Below are positions 7,729-15,283 of a stretch of DNA of 39,233 bases, piece after piece; within the stretch, counting starts at the first letter, position 1; each line of letters opens with the position of its first letter. The translations under genes and the position numbers were made by a program. Source of the DNA: Alphaproteobacteria bacterium (GTDB lineage Bacteria; Pseudomonadota; Alphaproteobacteria; Micropepsales; Micropepsaceae); NCBI GenBank assembly GCA_015654635.1, contig JAATGP010000010.1, positions 1 to 39,233 of the forward strand, written 5' to 3'. The notes beneath the pieces are model-generated. The model was not told where the DNA came from and made no database searches. It saw only the letters and a list, made by a program, of their open reading frames with translations.

Positions 7729-7741
7729 ACGGTAGAGTCAA
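7713..7741 (-). promoter_or_regulatory. Promoter of the ribbon-helix-helix/SRPBCC operon
   Basis: On the minus strand TTGACT (7741-7736), a 17-base spacer and TACATA (7718-7713). The expected transcript start, about seven bases on, falls on the A of the ATG at 7706. Confidence 0.5.
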
Positions 7742-7896
7742 GACGGCGCAGGCGCACGGAGGGCATCTATCTTATCGGTATACCTCTCAGGAATTCTGCC
7801 CTGTGCGATGGCCAGGAAAAACAACCGCTTGGCTGGTGCCGATGTCCGGTGCGAAGGCCCTGGCTCCCGCAGCCTCGCCATGGCATCGTCGCGTCC

Positions 7897-8460
7897 ATGA
7901 TGGATCTTGATTTGGTGCCGGGGCGCGGCTGCGGCGAGTGTACCGCTTGCTGCACGGTGATGGCGGTCGACAAGCCGGATTTTCAGAAAGAGGCGGGGGT
8001 CGCCTGCCGCCATTGCGCCAGCGGCTGCGCCATCTATGACAATCGGCCCGGGCTTTGCCGTGACTACTATTGCGCCTGGCGGCATTTGCCCATTCTGGAT
8101 GACACTTGGCGGCCGGATCGCTGCGGCGTTTTCGCCGAGTTTGAAGCGGTGGATGATCTGACCGGCATCAGCCTCGTCCTGATCGGCAATCCGTTGAAAA
8201 CCATCCGCCAGCCCTGGTTCATCGAGTTCGTCACCACGGGTGTGCTCGGCGATGTGCCTTTGCTGCTCGGCATTCCCGGCCCGCGCGGGCGTCAGGGCGC
8301 CAGCCTCCTCCTCAACACCCGCCAGATGCGCGACGCCGCCAACACCTCGCGCGGCCACGTCAAAGCGCTGCTCGAAAAGGAACTGAGGCGCCTGCAAGCC
8401 CACGACTTCCCGAAGCGGATGTTTGTCCATTCGGGCGCGAATTTTGGCGTGGCGGATTAG
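7897..8460 (+). CDS. YkgJ-like cysteine-cluster protein
   Basis: A 187-residue protein with a cysteine-rich N-terminal third: CGECTACC, then CRHC, GCAIYDNRPGLC and DYYCAW. This spacing is that of the YkgJ/UPF0153 family of putative zinc- or iron-chelating proteins, whose biochemical role is not settled. The remainder is an alpha/beta segment without recognised motifs. Two adjacent ATG codons (7897 and 7900) precede DLDLVPGRGCG; the frame also extends to 7849 but without similarity. It stands alone, 190 bases from the divergent ribbon-helix-helix gene and 156 bases before the secreted peptidase. Confidence 0.75.
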   Translation: MMDLDLVPGRGCGECTACCTVMAVDKPDFQKEAGVACRHCASGCAIYDNRPGLCRDYYCAWRHLPILDDTWRPDRCGVFAEFEAVDDLTGISLVLIGNPLKTIRQPWFIEFVTTGVLGDVPLLLGIPGPRGRQGASLLLNTRQMRDAANTSRGHVKALLEKELRRLQAHDFPKRMFVHSGANFGVAD

Positions 8461-8616
8461 CCCGGACGTCCCCAGCACTCGGAAGCGGGTGACCGCAGTT
8501 GCCTATAGAGCCTGCCGTCAAAAGCCGCGCACGGCCATATCGCGCCGCTGTGAGGCAAAATTTTGCTTCTGCGCCTTCTGGGTCTTGCTATGTTGGCCGC
8601 CGAATTGGGGGACCTC

Positions 8617-10842
8617 ATGCGCAAAATCCTTATCGCTGCCACTGTGTTGTTGTCGGCCACCACTGCCCTTGCCGATCCCGCGCTGGAACAGAATTTCGAT
8701 GCCTCCGTCAGCCCCGCCGAGATGGGCGCTTGGATGAAATTTCTCACCCACGAGCCCAGCAATGTCGGCTCGCCTTTCAACAAGACCATCGCCGAATGGA
8801 CGCTGGCCAAATTCCGCGGTTTTGGCTGGGACGCGCATATCGAACGTTATCAGGTTCTCTATCCCACACCGCTGTCTGAAAGTGTCGAACTGCTCGGCGG
8901 CAAGCCCTTTCATGCCACGCTGAACGAACCCTGGACCAAAGAAACACCCCAGCCGAAGGACAAATGGCTGCCCGCCTATGTCGCCTATCAAGGCGACGGC
9001 GATGTCACCGCCCCGCTCGTCTATGTCAATTACGGCGTCAAGGAGGATTATGAAGCCCTGGCCCGCATGGGCATCAGCGTCAAGGGCAAGATCGTCATCG
9101 CGCGCTATGGCCAAGGCTGGCGCGGGTTGAAGCCGCGTTTGGCACAAGAACATGGCGCCATCGGCTGCCTCATCTTTTCCGATCCGCGCGACGACGGCTA
9201 CAGCGTCGATGCCGTCTATCCCAAGGGCCCGGCGCGCCCGCCGGGCGGCTTTCAGCGCGGCTCGGTGCAGGATATCACGCTGTCTTCCGGCGATCCCCTG
9301 ACACCCGGCTTTGTTGCCGGTCCCGGCAAGCCCCGGCTGACACGCGAGACCGCGCCCAACATTCTGAAAATCCCCACCCTGCCGATTTCCTATGCCGATG
9401 CGAAAGTATTCTTGGCGAGTCTATCAGGCCAAGTGGTGCCGCCCAACTGGCGTGGCGGTTTGCCGATCACCTATCGCGCCGGCCCCAGCGCGGCCCGAAT
9501 CCACCTCATGGTCAAATCGGAATGGAGCCTGAAAACCGTCTATGACGTGATCGCGAAAATCGAAGGTTCCACCTATCCCGAGCAATGGGTGATCCGCGGC
9601 AATCATCACGATGGCTGGGTCTTCGGCGCCACCGATCCGCAAGCAGGCCATATCGCGCTGCTGGCCGAAGCCAAGGCCATCGGCGCGCTGGTGAAGTCCG
9701 GCTGGCGGCCCAAGCGCACCATCCTCTATGCCAGTTGGGATGGCGAGGAGCCAGGGCTTTTGGGTTCCACCGAATGGGCCGAGGATCACGCCGACGAACT
9801 CAAAGCCAAGACCGTCCTCTACATCAACTCCGACACCAATGCGCGCGGCTTTTTTGATGCCGTCGGCAGCCAGGATTTTTCGCACTTCGTTGGCAGCGTC
9901 GCCGCGGATGTCACCGATCCTGAAACCCGCGCCTCGGTAGACGCGCGCCGCCGCGCCAAACTGCGCCTGGCGCCTTTGGATGCCGCAACCGCCGATAAGG
10001 AAGACGCCAAACGCATCGCCCAAGCTGCTGCCGATCCTGCCGCCACTGTGCCCATCGAAGCGCTCGGCACGGGCTCGGATTATACCGGCTTCCTGCAGCA
10101 TCTGGGGATACCCGCGCTCGATCTCACTTACAGCGGCGAAGCCAATTGGGCCGGGGTCTATCATTCGATTTACGATTCCTATGATCACCATAGCCGCTTC
10201 ATCGATCCTGGTTTTGTCTATGATGCGCTGCTGGCCAAGACCGCGGGCCGCATGGTGCTGCGCGCCGCCGATAGCGATTTGCCCTTACAGCAACCGGAAA
10301 GCTTTGCCGCTTCTATCGCGCAGTATGTCAAGCAAGTCGCCAAGCTCGCCAACGACAAGCGGGAGACCGCGAAAATCCAGGCCGGGTTGCTCGCGGATCA
10401 GGTTTATGCCCTCACTGCCGATCCCACCAAGACGAGCGCGCCGCCCACCGCACTCGCACAGGTCCCGGTGATCGATTTTGCGCCGCTGGACACCGCTGCG
10501 GCAAAGCTCAGTGCCGCTGCCAAGACTTATGATGAGGCGCTGGCGAAAAACGGTGCCGCATTGTCCGCCGAGAGGCGCGCCAAGCTGCTGGCGCTTATGC
10601 TCACCATCGATCAGACATTGACGAACGAAGCAGGCTTGCCGGGGCGGCCGTGGTATAAGCATATGATTTACGCGCCGGGGCGCCAAACGGGTTATGGCGT
10701 CAAAACCCTGCCCGGTGTGCGCGAAGCGCTCGAAGAAGAGCGCTGGGACGAAGCCAGACTCTATATCGGGATCACGGCCAAGGCCTTGGAGGCTTATGCC
10801 GCTCGCCTCGATGCGGCGGCGGCGGTGCTGACAGGACCGTAA
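8617..10842 (+). CDS. Secreted M28B metallopeptidase, PSMA/glutamate carboxypeptidase II-like
   Basis: A 741-residue exported zinc peptidase. A signal peptide (MRKILIAATVLLSATTALA) is followed by a protease-associated domain, the catalytic M28 domain and a C-terminal helical dimerisation domain like that of transferrin receptor, the same order as in human glutamate carboxypeptidase II and at nearly the same length. Metal and catalytic positions can be matched: HHDGWVFGATDP (His and Asp), SWDGEEPGLLGS (Glu-Glu), NSDTN (Asp) and VYHSIYDSY (His). It probably trims peptides or acidic dipeptides in the periplasm or outside. The ATG at 8617 follows GGGGGA; the upstream open frame to 8563 is ignored. 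It stands alone. Confidence 0.9.
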   Translation: MRKILIAATVLLSATTALADPALEQNFDASVSPAEMGAWMKFLTHEPSNVGSPFNKTIAEWTLAKFRGFGWDAHIERYQVLYPTPLSESVELLGGKPFHATLNEPWTKETPQPKDKWLPAYVAYQGDGDVTAPLVYVNYGVKEDYEALARMGISVKGKIVIARYGQGWRGLKPRLAQEHGAIGCLIFSDPRDDGYSVDAVYPKGPARPPGGFQRGSVQDITLSSGDPLTPGFVAGPGKPRLTRETAPNILKIPTLPISYADAKVFLASLSGQVVPPNWRGGLPITYRAGPSAARIHLMVKSEWSLKTVYDVIAKIEGSTYPEQWVIRGNHHDGWVFGATDPQAGHIALLAEAKAIGALVKSGWRPKRTILYASWDGEEPGLLGSTEWAEDHADELKAKTVLYINSDTNARGFFDAVGSQDFSHFVGSVAADVTDPETRASVDARRRAKLRLAPLDAATADKEDAKRIAQAAADPAATVPIEALGTGSDYTGFLQHLGIPALDLTYSGEANWAGVYHSIYDSYDHHSRFIDPGFVYDALLAKTAGRMVLRAADSDLPLQQPESFAASIAQYVKQVAKLANDKRETAKIQAGLLADQVYALTADPTKTSAPPTALAQVPVIDFAPLDTAAAKLSAAAKTYDEALAKNGAALSAERRAKLLALMLTIDQTLTNEAGLPGRPWYKHMIYAPGRQTGYGVKTLPGVREALEEERWDEARLYIGITAKALEAYAARLDAAAAVLTGP

Positions 10843-10912
10843 ATCCCGACCGAAATGTCAAAAAATCCCCCCCGTCTCCGTGCTAAGATGCCACCAACGA
10901 CAGGGGCGAAAC

Positions 10913-12019
10913 ATGGCGGCCAAAATTCTCATCCTGGGGGGCACCGGCTTTACCGGGCGGCTGATCGCGCGCCATCTGCTCGAACGCACCGATGCCATGG
11001 TCACCATTGCCAGCCGGCGGATCGAGAAGGCTGAGGCCCTGGTCGCCGATATCGCCCGCGATCAGCCCGAACGGATGGCGGCCGTGCAAGCGGTGGCGGG
11101 CGATGCCGCCTCGCTCCATGCCGTGCTGCCGGGCCAGACAATTGTGATCGTCGCCTCGCCGACCACGGCCCATACCGAGATGGTGGCGCGGCTCGCCCTC
11201 GTCCATGGTGTCGATTGTCTCGATCTGCAGCTTGGCACCAAGAAACTGGCAACGCTGCGGGCGCTGGCGCCGGAGATCGAAAAGGCTGGGCGCTGCTTCA
11301 TCACCGAAGCCGGATTCCATCCCGGCCTGCTGGCGGCTTTGGTGCGTTATGCCGCCGAACAATTCGACCGCATCGAGACCGCCAACACCGCCTGCTACCT
11401 CAGCATCGACAAAGAAATTCCCTATTCGGATGCGGTCGATGAGCTGGTCGACACCTTCCGCAATTACAACACGCAGATCTTCACGGGCGGCCATTGGACC
11501 ATGCCCGGCGCCTTTCAGATTCGCAAAATTCCTTTCGGCGGCGATATCGGCACCCGCGAAAGCTATTCGATGTTCTTTGAAGAACTGCGCAGCTTACCGG
11601 GCCAATTTCCAACCTTGCGCGAGACCGGCTTCTTCATGGCGGGCGGCCATTGGTTCACCGATTGGATCGTTTTTCCCTCCGCCATTGCGGCTCTGAAATG
11701 TGTGCCTGCCGCCCATCGTTCCATCGGGCGCTATCTGTGGTGGGGCATGCGGCGCTTTCAGAAGGCGCCTTATCGCACCGAATTGATCGTTAGGGCGAGC
11801 GGCATCCATGCCGGCCAGCAGACGCATTTTGAAGCCGCTGTCGCCCATCGCGATGCCTATGATCTGGCGGCCATGGCGGTGGTGGCGGCGCTGCTGCAAT
11901 ATCTCGACGGCATGGCGCGCAAGCCGGGGCTGTGGATGATGGGACACATCGCCGACCCTCGCCGCCTCCTCACCGACATGAAGCGCATGGGTGTGAAAGT
12001 CCGCACCGCGACGAGCTGA
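10913..12019 (+). CDS. Saccharopine dehydrogenase-like NAD(P)-binding protein
   Basis: A 368-residue protein beginning AAKILILGGTGFTGRLIARHL, a Rossmann nucleotide-binding loop (GGTGFTG), followed by the saccharopine-dehydrogenase pattern: IASRRIEKAEALV, VIVASPTTAHTEMVARLAL and ITEAGFHPGL. These proteins are often of unknown substrate; the true lysine pathway enzyme cannot be assumed. The second half contains aromatic stretches (GGHWFTDWIVFP, YLWWGMRRF) that may contact membrane or lipid substrate. ATG at 10913 is preceded by AGGGGC; a GCTAAGAT element at 10882-10889 could be its -10. No operon partner is apparent. Confidence 0.75.
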   Translation: MAAKILILGGTGFTGRLIARHLLERTDAMVTIASRRIEKAEALVADIARDQPERMAAVQAVAGDAASLHAVLPGQTIVIVASPTTAHTEMVARLALVHGVDCLDLQLGTKKLATLRALAPEIEKAGRCFITEAGFHPGLLAALVRYAAEQFDRIETANTACYLSIDKEIPYSDAVDELVDTFRNYNTQIFTGGHWTMPGAFQIRKIPFGGDIGTRESYSMFFEELRSLPGQFPTLRETGFFMAGGHWFTDWIVFPSAIAALKCVPAAHRSIGRYLWWGMRRFQKAPYRTELIVRASGIHAGQQTHFEAAVAHRDAYDLAAMAVVAALLQYLDGMARKPGLWMMGHIADPRRLLTDMKRMGVKVRTATS

Positions 12020-12023
12020 TGCC

Positions 12024-12967
12024 TTACAGCGTGAACACGGTGCGGCGGGAACTGTCTTGCATCGACCACGCTTGCGCGACATTCGACAAAGGCACCGCGG
12101 AGGTCGCGACGGTAAAGCCGCTTGGCACCGCCGCTTGCAGCACGCCGCTGATGGATGCCAGCAGGCGCTCGAGCGGGACGCTGCCAAGGCCGCTGCCCAT
12201 CAAAACAATGGCGGAGGAGCGCAGCGCCGCGGCTGGCAGCACAATTTCCGGCCCGCCCAAAGCGCCCACCTGCACAAAGCGGATCGGCACGGTGTCAGCG
12301 CCCCCTTTGGCACCGGCTTTCAGCAGACAGGCCGCGCTGCTGCCCCACAGATAATCGATGACGACATCGACACCCGCAACAAACTGCTGTTTGAAACGAT
12401 CCTCAAGCGCGGCGGCGTCTTCCACCAACGGTATGGTGACATCGGCGCCCAACGCCTCCAGCGCGCGCAGATTGCGCCCCGTGGCGATGACCTCTTGGCG
12501 CCCAGATGCCTGGCAATCTGCACCGCCAGACGGCCGGAGATTCCGGTGGCGCCATTGATGAGAACGGTTTCGCCCGCCTGCAGCTTGGCGCGTTCGGCAA
12601 GCGCCGCCCAGGACGACATGCCGGGGTTGGCAATGGCCGCCGCCGTCACATCGTCAAGCGCATCGGGCACGCCAACCCAATGCCCCGCGCGCGCCACGCT
12701 GTATTCGGCCATGCTGCCGTAAGGCGCTCGCAGCGCCAGGAAATAGACGCGGCTACCATCGTCCAGCCGCCCAACCCCATCGACGCCTGCCACAAAGGGA
12801 AAGCTGCCTGCCGCGCTATAATGCGTGCCTGCGGCCCGGCCTAGGGCGAGATGGCTTAAGGCCGAGGCCGTGACCGTCACCCGGCTTTCACCCGGCAGCA
12901 ATACGGGCTCGGCGAAATCGCCATAAACCGGCGCCTGCCCAGCACCCTGCACGATCGCGGCTTTCAT
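12024..12967 (-). pseudogene. Quinone oxidoreductase-type alcohol dehydrogenase, frameshifted
   Basis: Two overlapping minus-strand frames together make one medium-chain dehydrogenase/reductase. The N-terminal part (from 12967) reads MKAAIVQGAGQAPVYGDF through the cofactor region INGATGISGRLAVQIARHLGAK, then becomes nonsense; the C-terminal part resumes in another frame as VIATGRNLRALEALGADV and continues to the stop at 12024. One missing base near 12493-12497 explains it; restoring one gives 945 bases and 314 residues, the usual size for zinc-independent quinone oxidoreductases. Either a real decay or a sequencing error. It diverges from the marR-family gene, with a dyad between them. Confidence 0.8.
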
Positions 12968-12995
12968 GATGGATATCCCTTCGCGCCGACATATT

Positions 12996-13014
12996 TATGT
13001 GTATAATGCACATA
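12996..13014. promoter_or_regulatory. MarR-type operator overlapping a -10 box
   Basis: TATGTG (12996-13001), seven bases, CACATA (13009-13014) make an inverted repeat between the divergent dehydrogenase and marR-family genes. The spacer contains TATAAT (13002-13007) for the rightward gene. Size and position fit a MarR dimer controlling both directions. Confidence 0.55.
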
Positions 13015-13029
13015 TATCGAGGAAGCCCG

Positions 13030-13509
13030 ATGCCGTCAAGAAACAATGTGCAAAATACACATACACGCGAGCAACTGCGCACCCTCCACGGCGCCCTGCT
13101 CGATATTGTCGGCGCTATAAACCGGCCCGAACGCGATGACATTCTGATCCAGGCGGCGGGGATAAGGCTCGACCGGGCGCTGTTTCCGCTTCTGGTCAGC
13201 ATCGAACGCTTCGGGCCGGTGGGCGTGGTGGAGTTGGCGGGCGGCGTCGGGCGCGATTACACCACCGTCAGCCGTCAGGTTGCCAAACTGGAAAGCCTTG
13301 GCCTCGTCAAACGCCAGCCACGGGACGGCGATGGCCGGGTACGCGAGGCCCGTATCACAGCGAAAGGCAAAGCCATGACCGACCGGATCGATGCTGCGCG
13401 CGAAAAACTCGTCGGCGCCATCTTCGCGCAATGGAGCCCCGGCGACGTCAAAGAACTGGTGCGCCTGACGCGCAAATTTGCCGATGCCTTTAAGAACGCC
13501 GGCGCGTAA
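13030..13509 (+). CDS. MarR-family transcription regulator
   Basis: A 159-residue winged-helix regulator. The core is visible as LFPLLVSIERFGPVGVVELAGGVGRDYTTVSRQVAKLESLGLVKR (helix-turn-helix) followed by the wing RQPRDGDGRVREARITAKGKAM. MarR proteins are dimers that usually repress themselves and a divergent gene until a small ligand binds. ATG at 13030 is preceded by GAGGAAG; the frame reaches up to 12997 but would run through the operator. The divergent quinone oxidoreductase gene is its likely target. Its end overlaps the convergent lysR-family gene by 20 bases. Confidence 0.88.
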   Translation: MPSRNNVQNTHTREQLRTLHGALLDIVGAINRPERDDILIQAAGIRLDRALFPLLVSIERFGPVGVVELAGGVGRDYTTVSRQVAKLESLGLVKRQPRDGDGRVREARITAKGKAMTDRIDAAREKLVGAIFAQWSPGDVKELVRLTRKFADAFKNAGA

Positions 13510-14416
13510 CCGGACCGGCGTGCGCCGCCATTCCGGCGATGGTATCGCGCAGCCAGCGTTGACCGGGATGACCGTGGCTGCGTTCGTGCCAGGCCATTTC
13601 CATCGCGAAGCCTTGCACCGGCAAAGGCGGCGCAACGATTTTCAAGGCTTCGCTGCTATGGCGCACCAGCCGTTCCGGCACCAGCGCGGCAAAATCGGAA
13701 CGCGCCACGATTTGCGGCACAAACAGGAAGGAGGCAACCGACAGCACCACACGGCGTTTCAGTCCGCGCGCCGCCAAGCTGTCATCCACCGGGGTGACGA
13801 AACCGCCGCCGCTGGGCGATACCACCACATGTTCCAGCGCCAAAAAATCCTCCAGCGTAACCGTCTTGCGCAAGCGCGGATGACCGCGCCTGCCGATCAG
13901 CACATAGCGCTCGTCGAAGAGAGGCTGTGTGCGCAGGTGCGATGGCGCCAATTCCGGCGTGACGAAAGCCACATCGACCTCGCCCCGCGCCATTTGCGCC
14001 TCAAGGGTTTCGGGATTGAGCGCGCGGATAGCAATGCGGATGTTTGGCGCCGTCTTGCGCAAGGCAACGACGAGCGGCAGCAGCAGGACGCCTTGGGTAT
14101 AGTCGGAACAGGCGATAGCGGCCGTCAATTCCGCCTCGGCGGGATCGAAGTTTTGCTGCCCCGCCAGCGTCCCGCGCAAGGCGTCGAGGGCCGGGCGCAA
14201 TTGCTCGAACAAGGCGAGCGCCTTGGCCGTCGCGGTCATGCCGCGATGTGCAGGAATGAGCAGCGGATCGGCGAACACAACGCGCAAGCGGCTCAACTGG
14301 GCACTCACGGCAGGCTGGCTGAGATGCAGACGCGCGGCAGCCCGTGTGACATTGCGCTCCGACAGCAGGGCTTCGAAGGTGACGAGCAGATTGAGGTCCA
14401 GGCGCGTACTATCCAT
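13490..14416 (-). CDS. LysR-family transcription regulator
   Basis: A 308-residue LysR protein. The N-terminal winged helix-turn-helix is clear (DLNLLVTFEALLSERNVTRAA followed by LHLSQPAVSAQLSRLR), then a two-lobed ligand-binding domain to the end, the standard length. The ATG at 14416 begins MDSTRLDLN; a longer open frame continuing to 15271 is antisense to the quinone reductase gene and is not credible. A perfect dyad (14410-14426) covers its start codon, suggesting that it represses itself. It diverges from the quinone reductase gene, its likely target, with 93 bases between the starts. Confidence 0.9.
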   Translation of the reverse strand: MDSTRLDLNLLVTFEALLSERNVTRAAARLHLSQPAVSAQLSRLRVVFADPLLIPAHRGMTATAKALALFEQLRPALDALRGTLAGQQNFDPAEAELTAAIACSDYTQGVLLLPLVVALRKTAPNIRIAIRALNPETLEAQMARGEVDVAFVTPELAPSHLRTQPLFDERYVLIGRRGHPRLRKTVTLEDFLALEHVVVSPSGGGFVTPVDDSLAARGLKRRVVLSVASFLFVPQIVARSDFAALVPERLVRHSSEALKIVAPPLPVQGFAMEMAWHERSHGHPGQRWLRDTIAGMAAHAGPVTRRRS

Positions 14417-14426
14417 AATATGGATA
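14410..14426. promoter_or_regulatory. Perfect dyad at the lysR-family start codon
   Basis: TATCCATA (14410-14417), one base, TATGGATA (14419-14426) form a 17-base perfect inverted repeat that includes the LysR ATG. It also lies upstream of the divergent reductase gene. LysR proteins commonly bind dyads in such shared regions, although usually not on the start codon. Confidence 0.5.
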
Positions 14427-14509
14427 GTAGAGCAAAACTTATGCAATTTTACAAATAGATGACAAGGGGCCATTTCTGGCTTTGTAGACAAAGAGACCCG
14501 AAGAACATC

Positions 14510-15283
14510 ATGCGCAAAAAGGTTTTGATCGTTTTCGCCCAGCCCGAGCCCACATCGCTTGTTCGGCAACTGGTGGACACCGGCGTGGCGGCTCTGGAGG
14601 CGGAAGGACACAGCGTCATGCTTTCCGACCTTTACGGCATGGGCTGGAAAGCCGTGTATGACGCGGCCGATTTTCCCGAGCGCGCCAATTCCGAGCGCCT
14701 CAGCTTCATCGCGGAATCCGGTCACGCTTTTGACAGCGGCACGCAGCCCGCAGACATCGCCGCGGAGCAGGCAAAGGTGCTCGCCGCCGATGCCATCATC
14801 CTGGCCTTTCCGCTGTGGTGGTTCGGCATGCCCGCGATTCTGAAGGGCTGGATCGACCGCGTTTGGGCCTACGGCTTTGCCTATGGCTACAAGGGCCAAG
14901 GCAATCGGCATCGTTATGGCGGAGGCGGACTGGCCGGACGGCGCGCTTTGCTGGCGGTGACGACGGGCGGCCCGGCGGAAGACTACTCCCCGCGCGGTAT
15001 CAACGGACCGCTGGAGCAGCTGCTCTTTCCCGTCACCCATGGGATGCTGTTTTATCCCGGCATGGCGGTGCTGCCGACCCACGCGCTGTATGGGGTAAAC
15101 CGCATCACCGCCGAAGGCATGGAAGCGGCCAAAGAGGCTTGGCGCGCGCGCCTCAAACATCTCTTCGACGAAAAGCCGATTGCCTTCCGGGCGCAGAATG
15201 GCGGCGACTATCCTGATCACCACACATTGGCGGACGACATCGCGCCCGGTGAGAGCGGAATCCTGCTGCATATCGCCAAGTAG
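14510..15283 (+). CDS. NAD(P)H quinone reductase, flavodoxin-like fold
   Basis: A 257-residue protein of the NQO1/MdaB/KefF flavin family: it opens KKVLIVFAQPEPTSLVRQL, has the flavin-contact segment AFPLWWFGMPAILKGWIDRVW and the substrate-side TTGGPAEDYSPRG. Such enzymes reduce quinones by two electrons with FMN or FAD, avoiding semiquinone radicals. The ATG at 14510 was chosen because the flavodoxin fold starts there; residues from the longer frame at 14459 are unlike it. It is divergent from the lysR-family gene. Its stop is immediately followed by the end of the convergent aldo/keto reductase gene. Confidence 0.88.
   Translation: MRKKVLIVFAQPEPTSLVRQLVDTGVAALEAEGHSVMLSDLYGMGWKAVYDAADFPERANSERLSFIAESGHAFDSGTQPADIAAEQAKVLAADAIILAFPLWWFGMPAILKGWIDRVWAYGFAYGYKGQGNRHRYGGGGLAGRRALLAVTTGGPAEDYSPRGINGPLEQLLFPVTHGMLFYPGMAVLPTHALYGVNRITAEGMEAAKEAWRARLKHLFDEKPIAFRAQNGGDYPDHHTLADDIAPGESGILLHIAK

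Noticed and set aside
12480..12500. Programmed ribosomal frameshift in the quinone oxidoreductase gene
   Set aside because: No slippery heptamer or downstream structure seen; a simple one-base loss explains it.
14417..15271. N-terminal extension of the LysR frame
   Set aside because: It lies wholly antisense to the quinone reductase gene; LysR homology starts at 14416.
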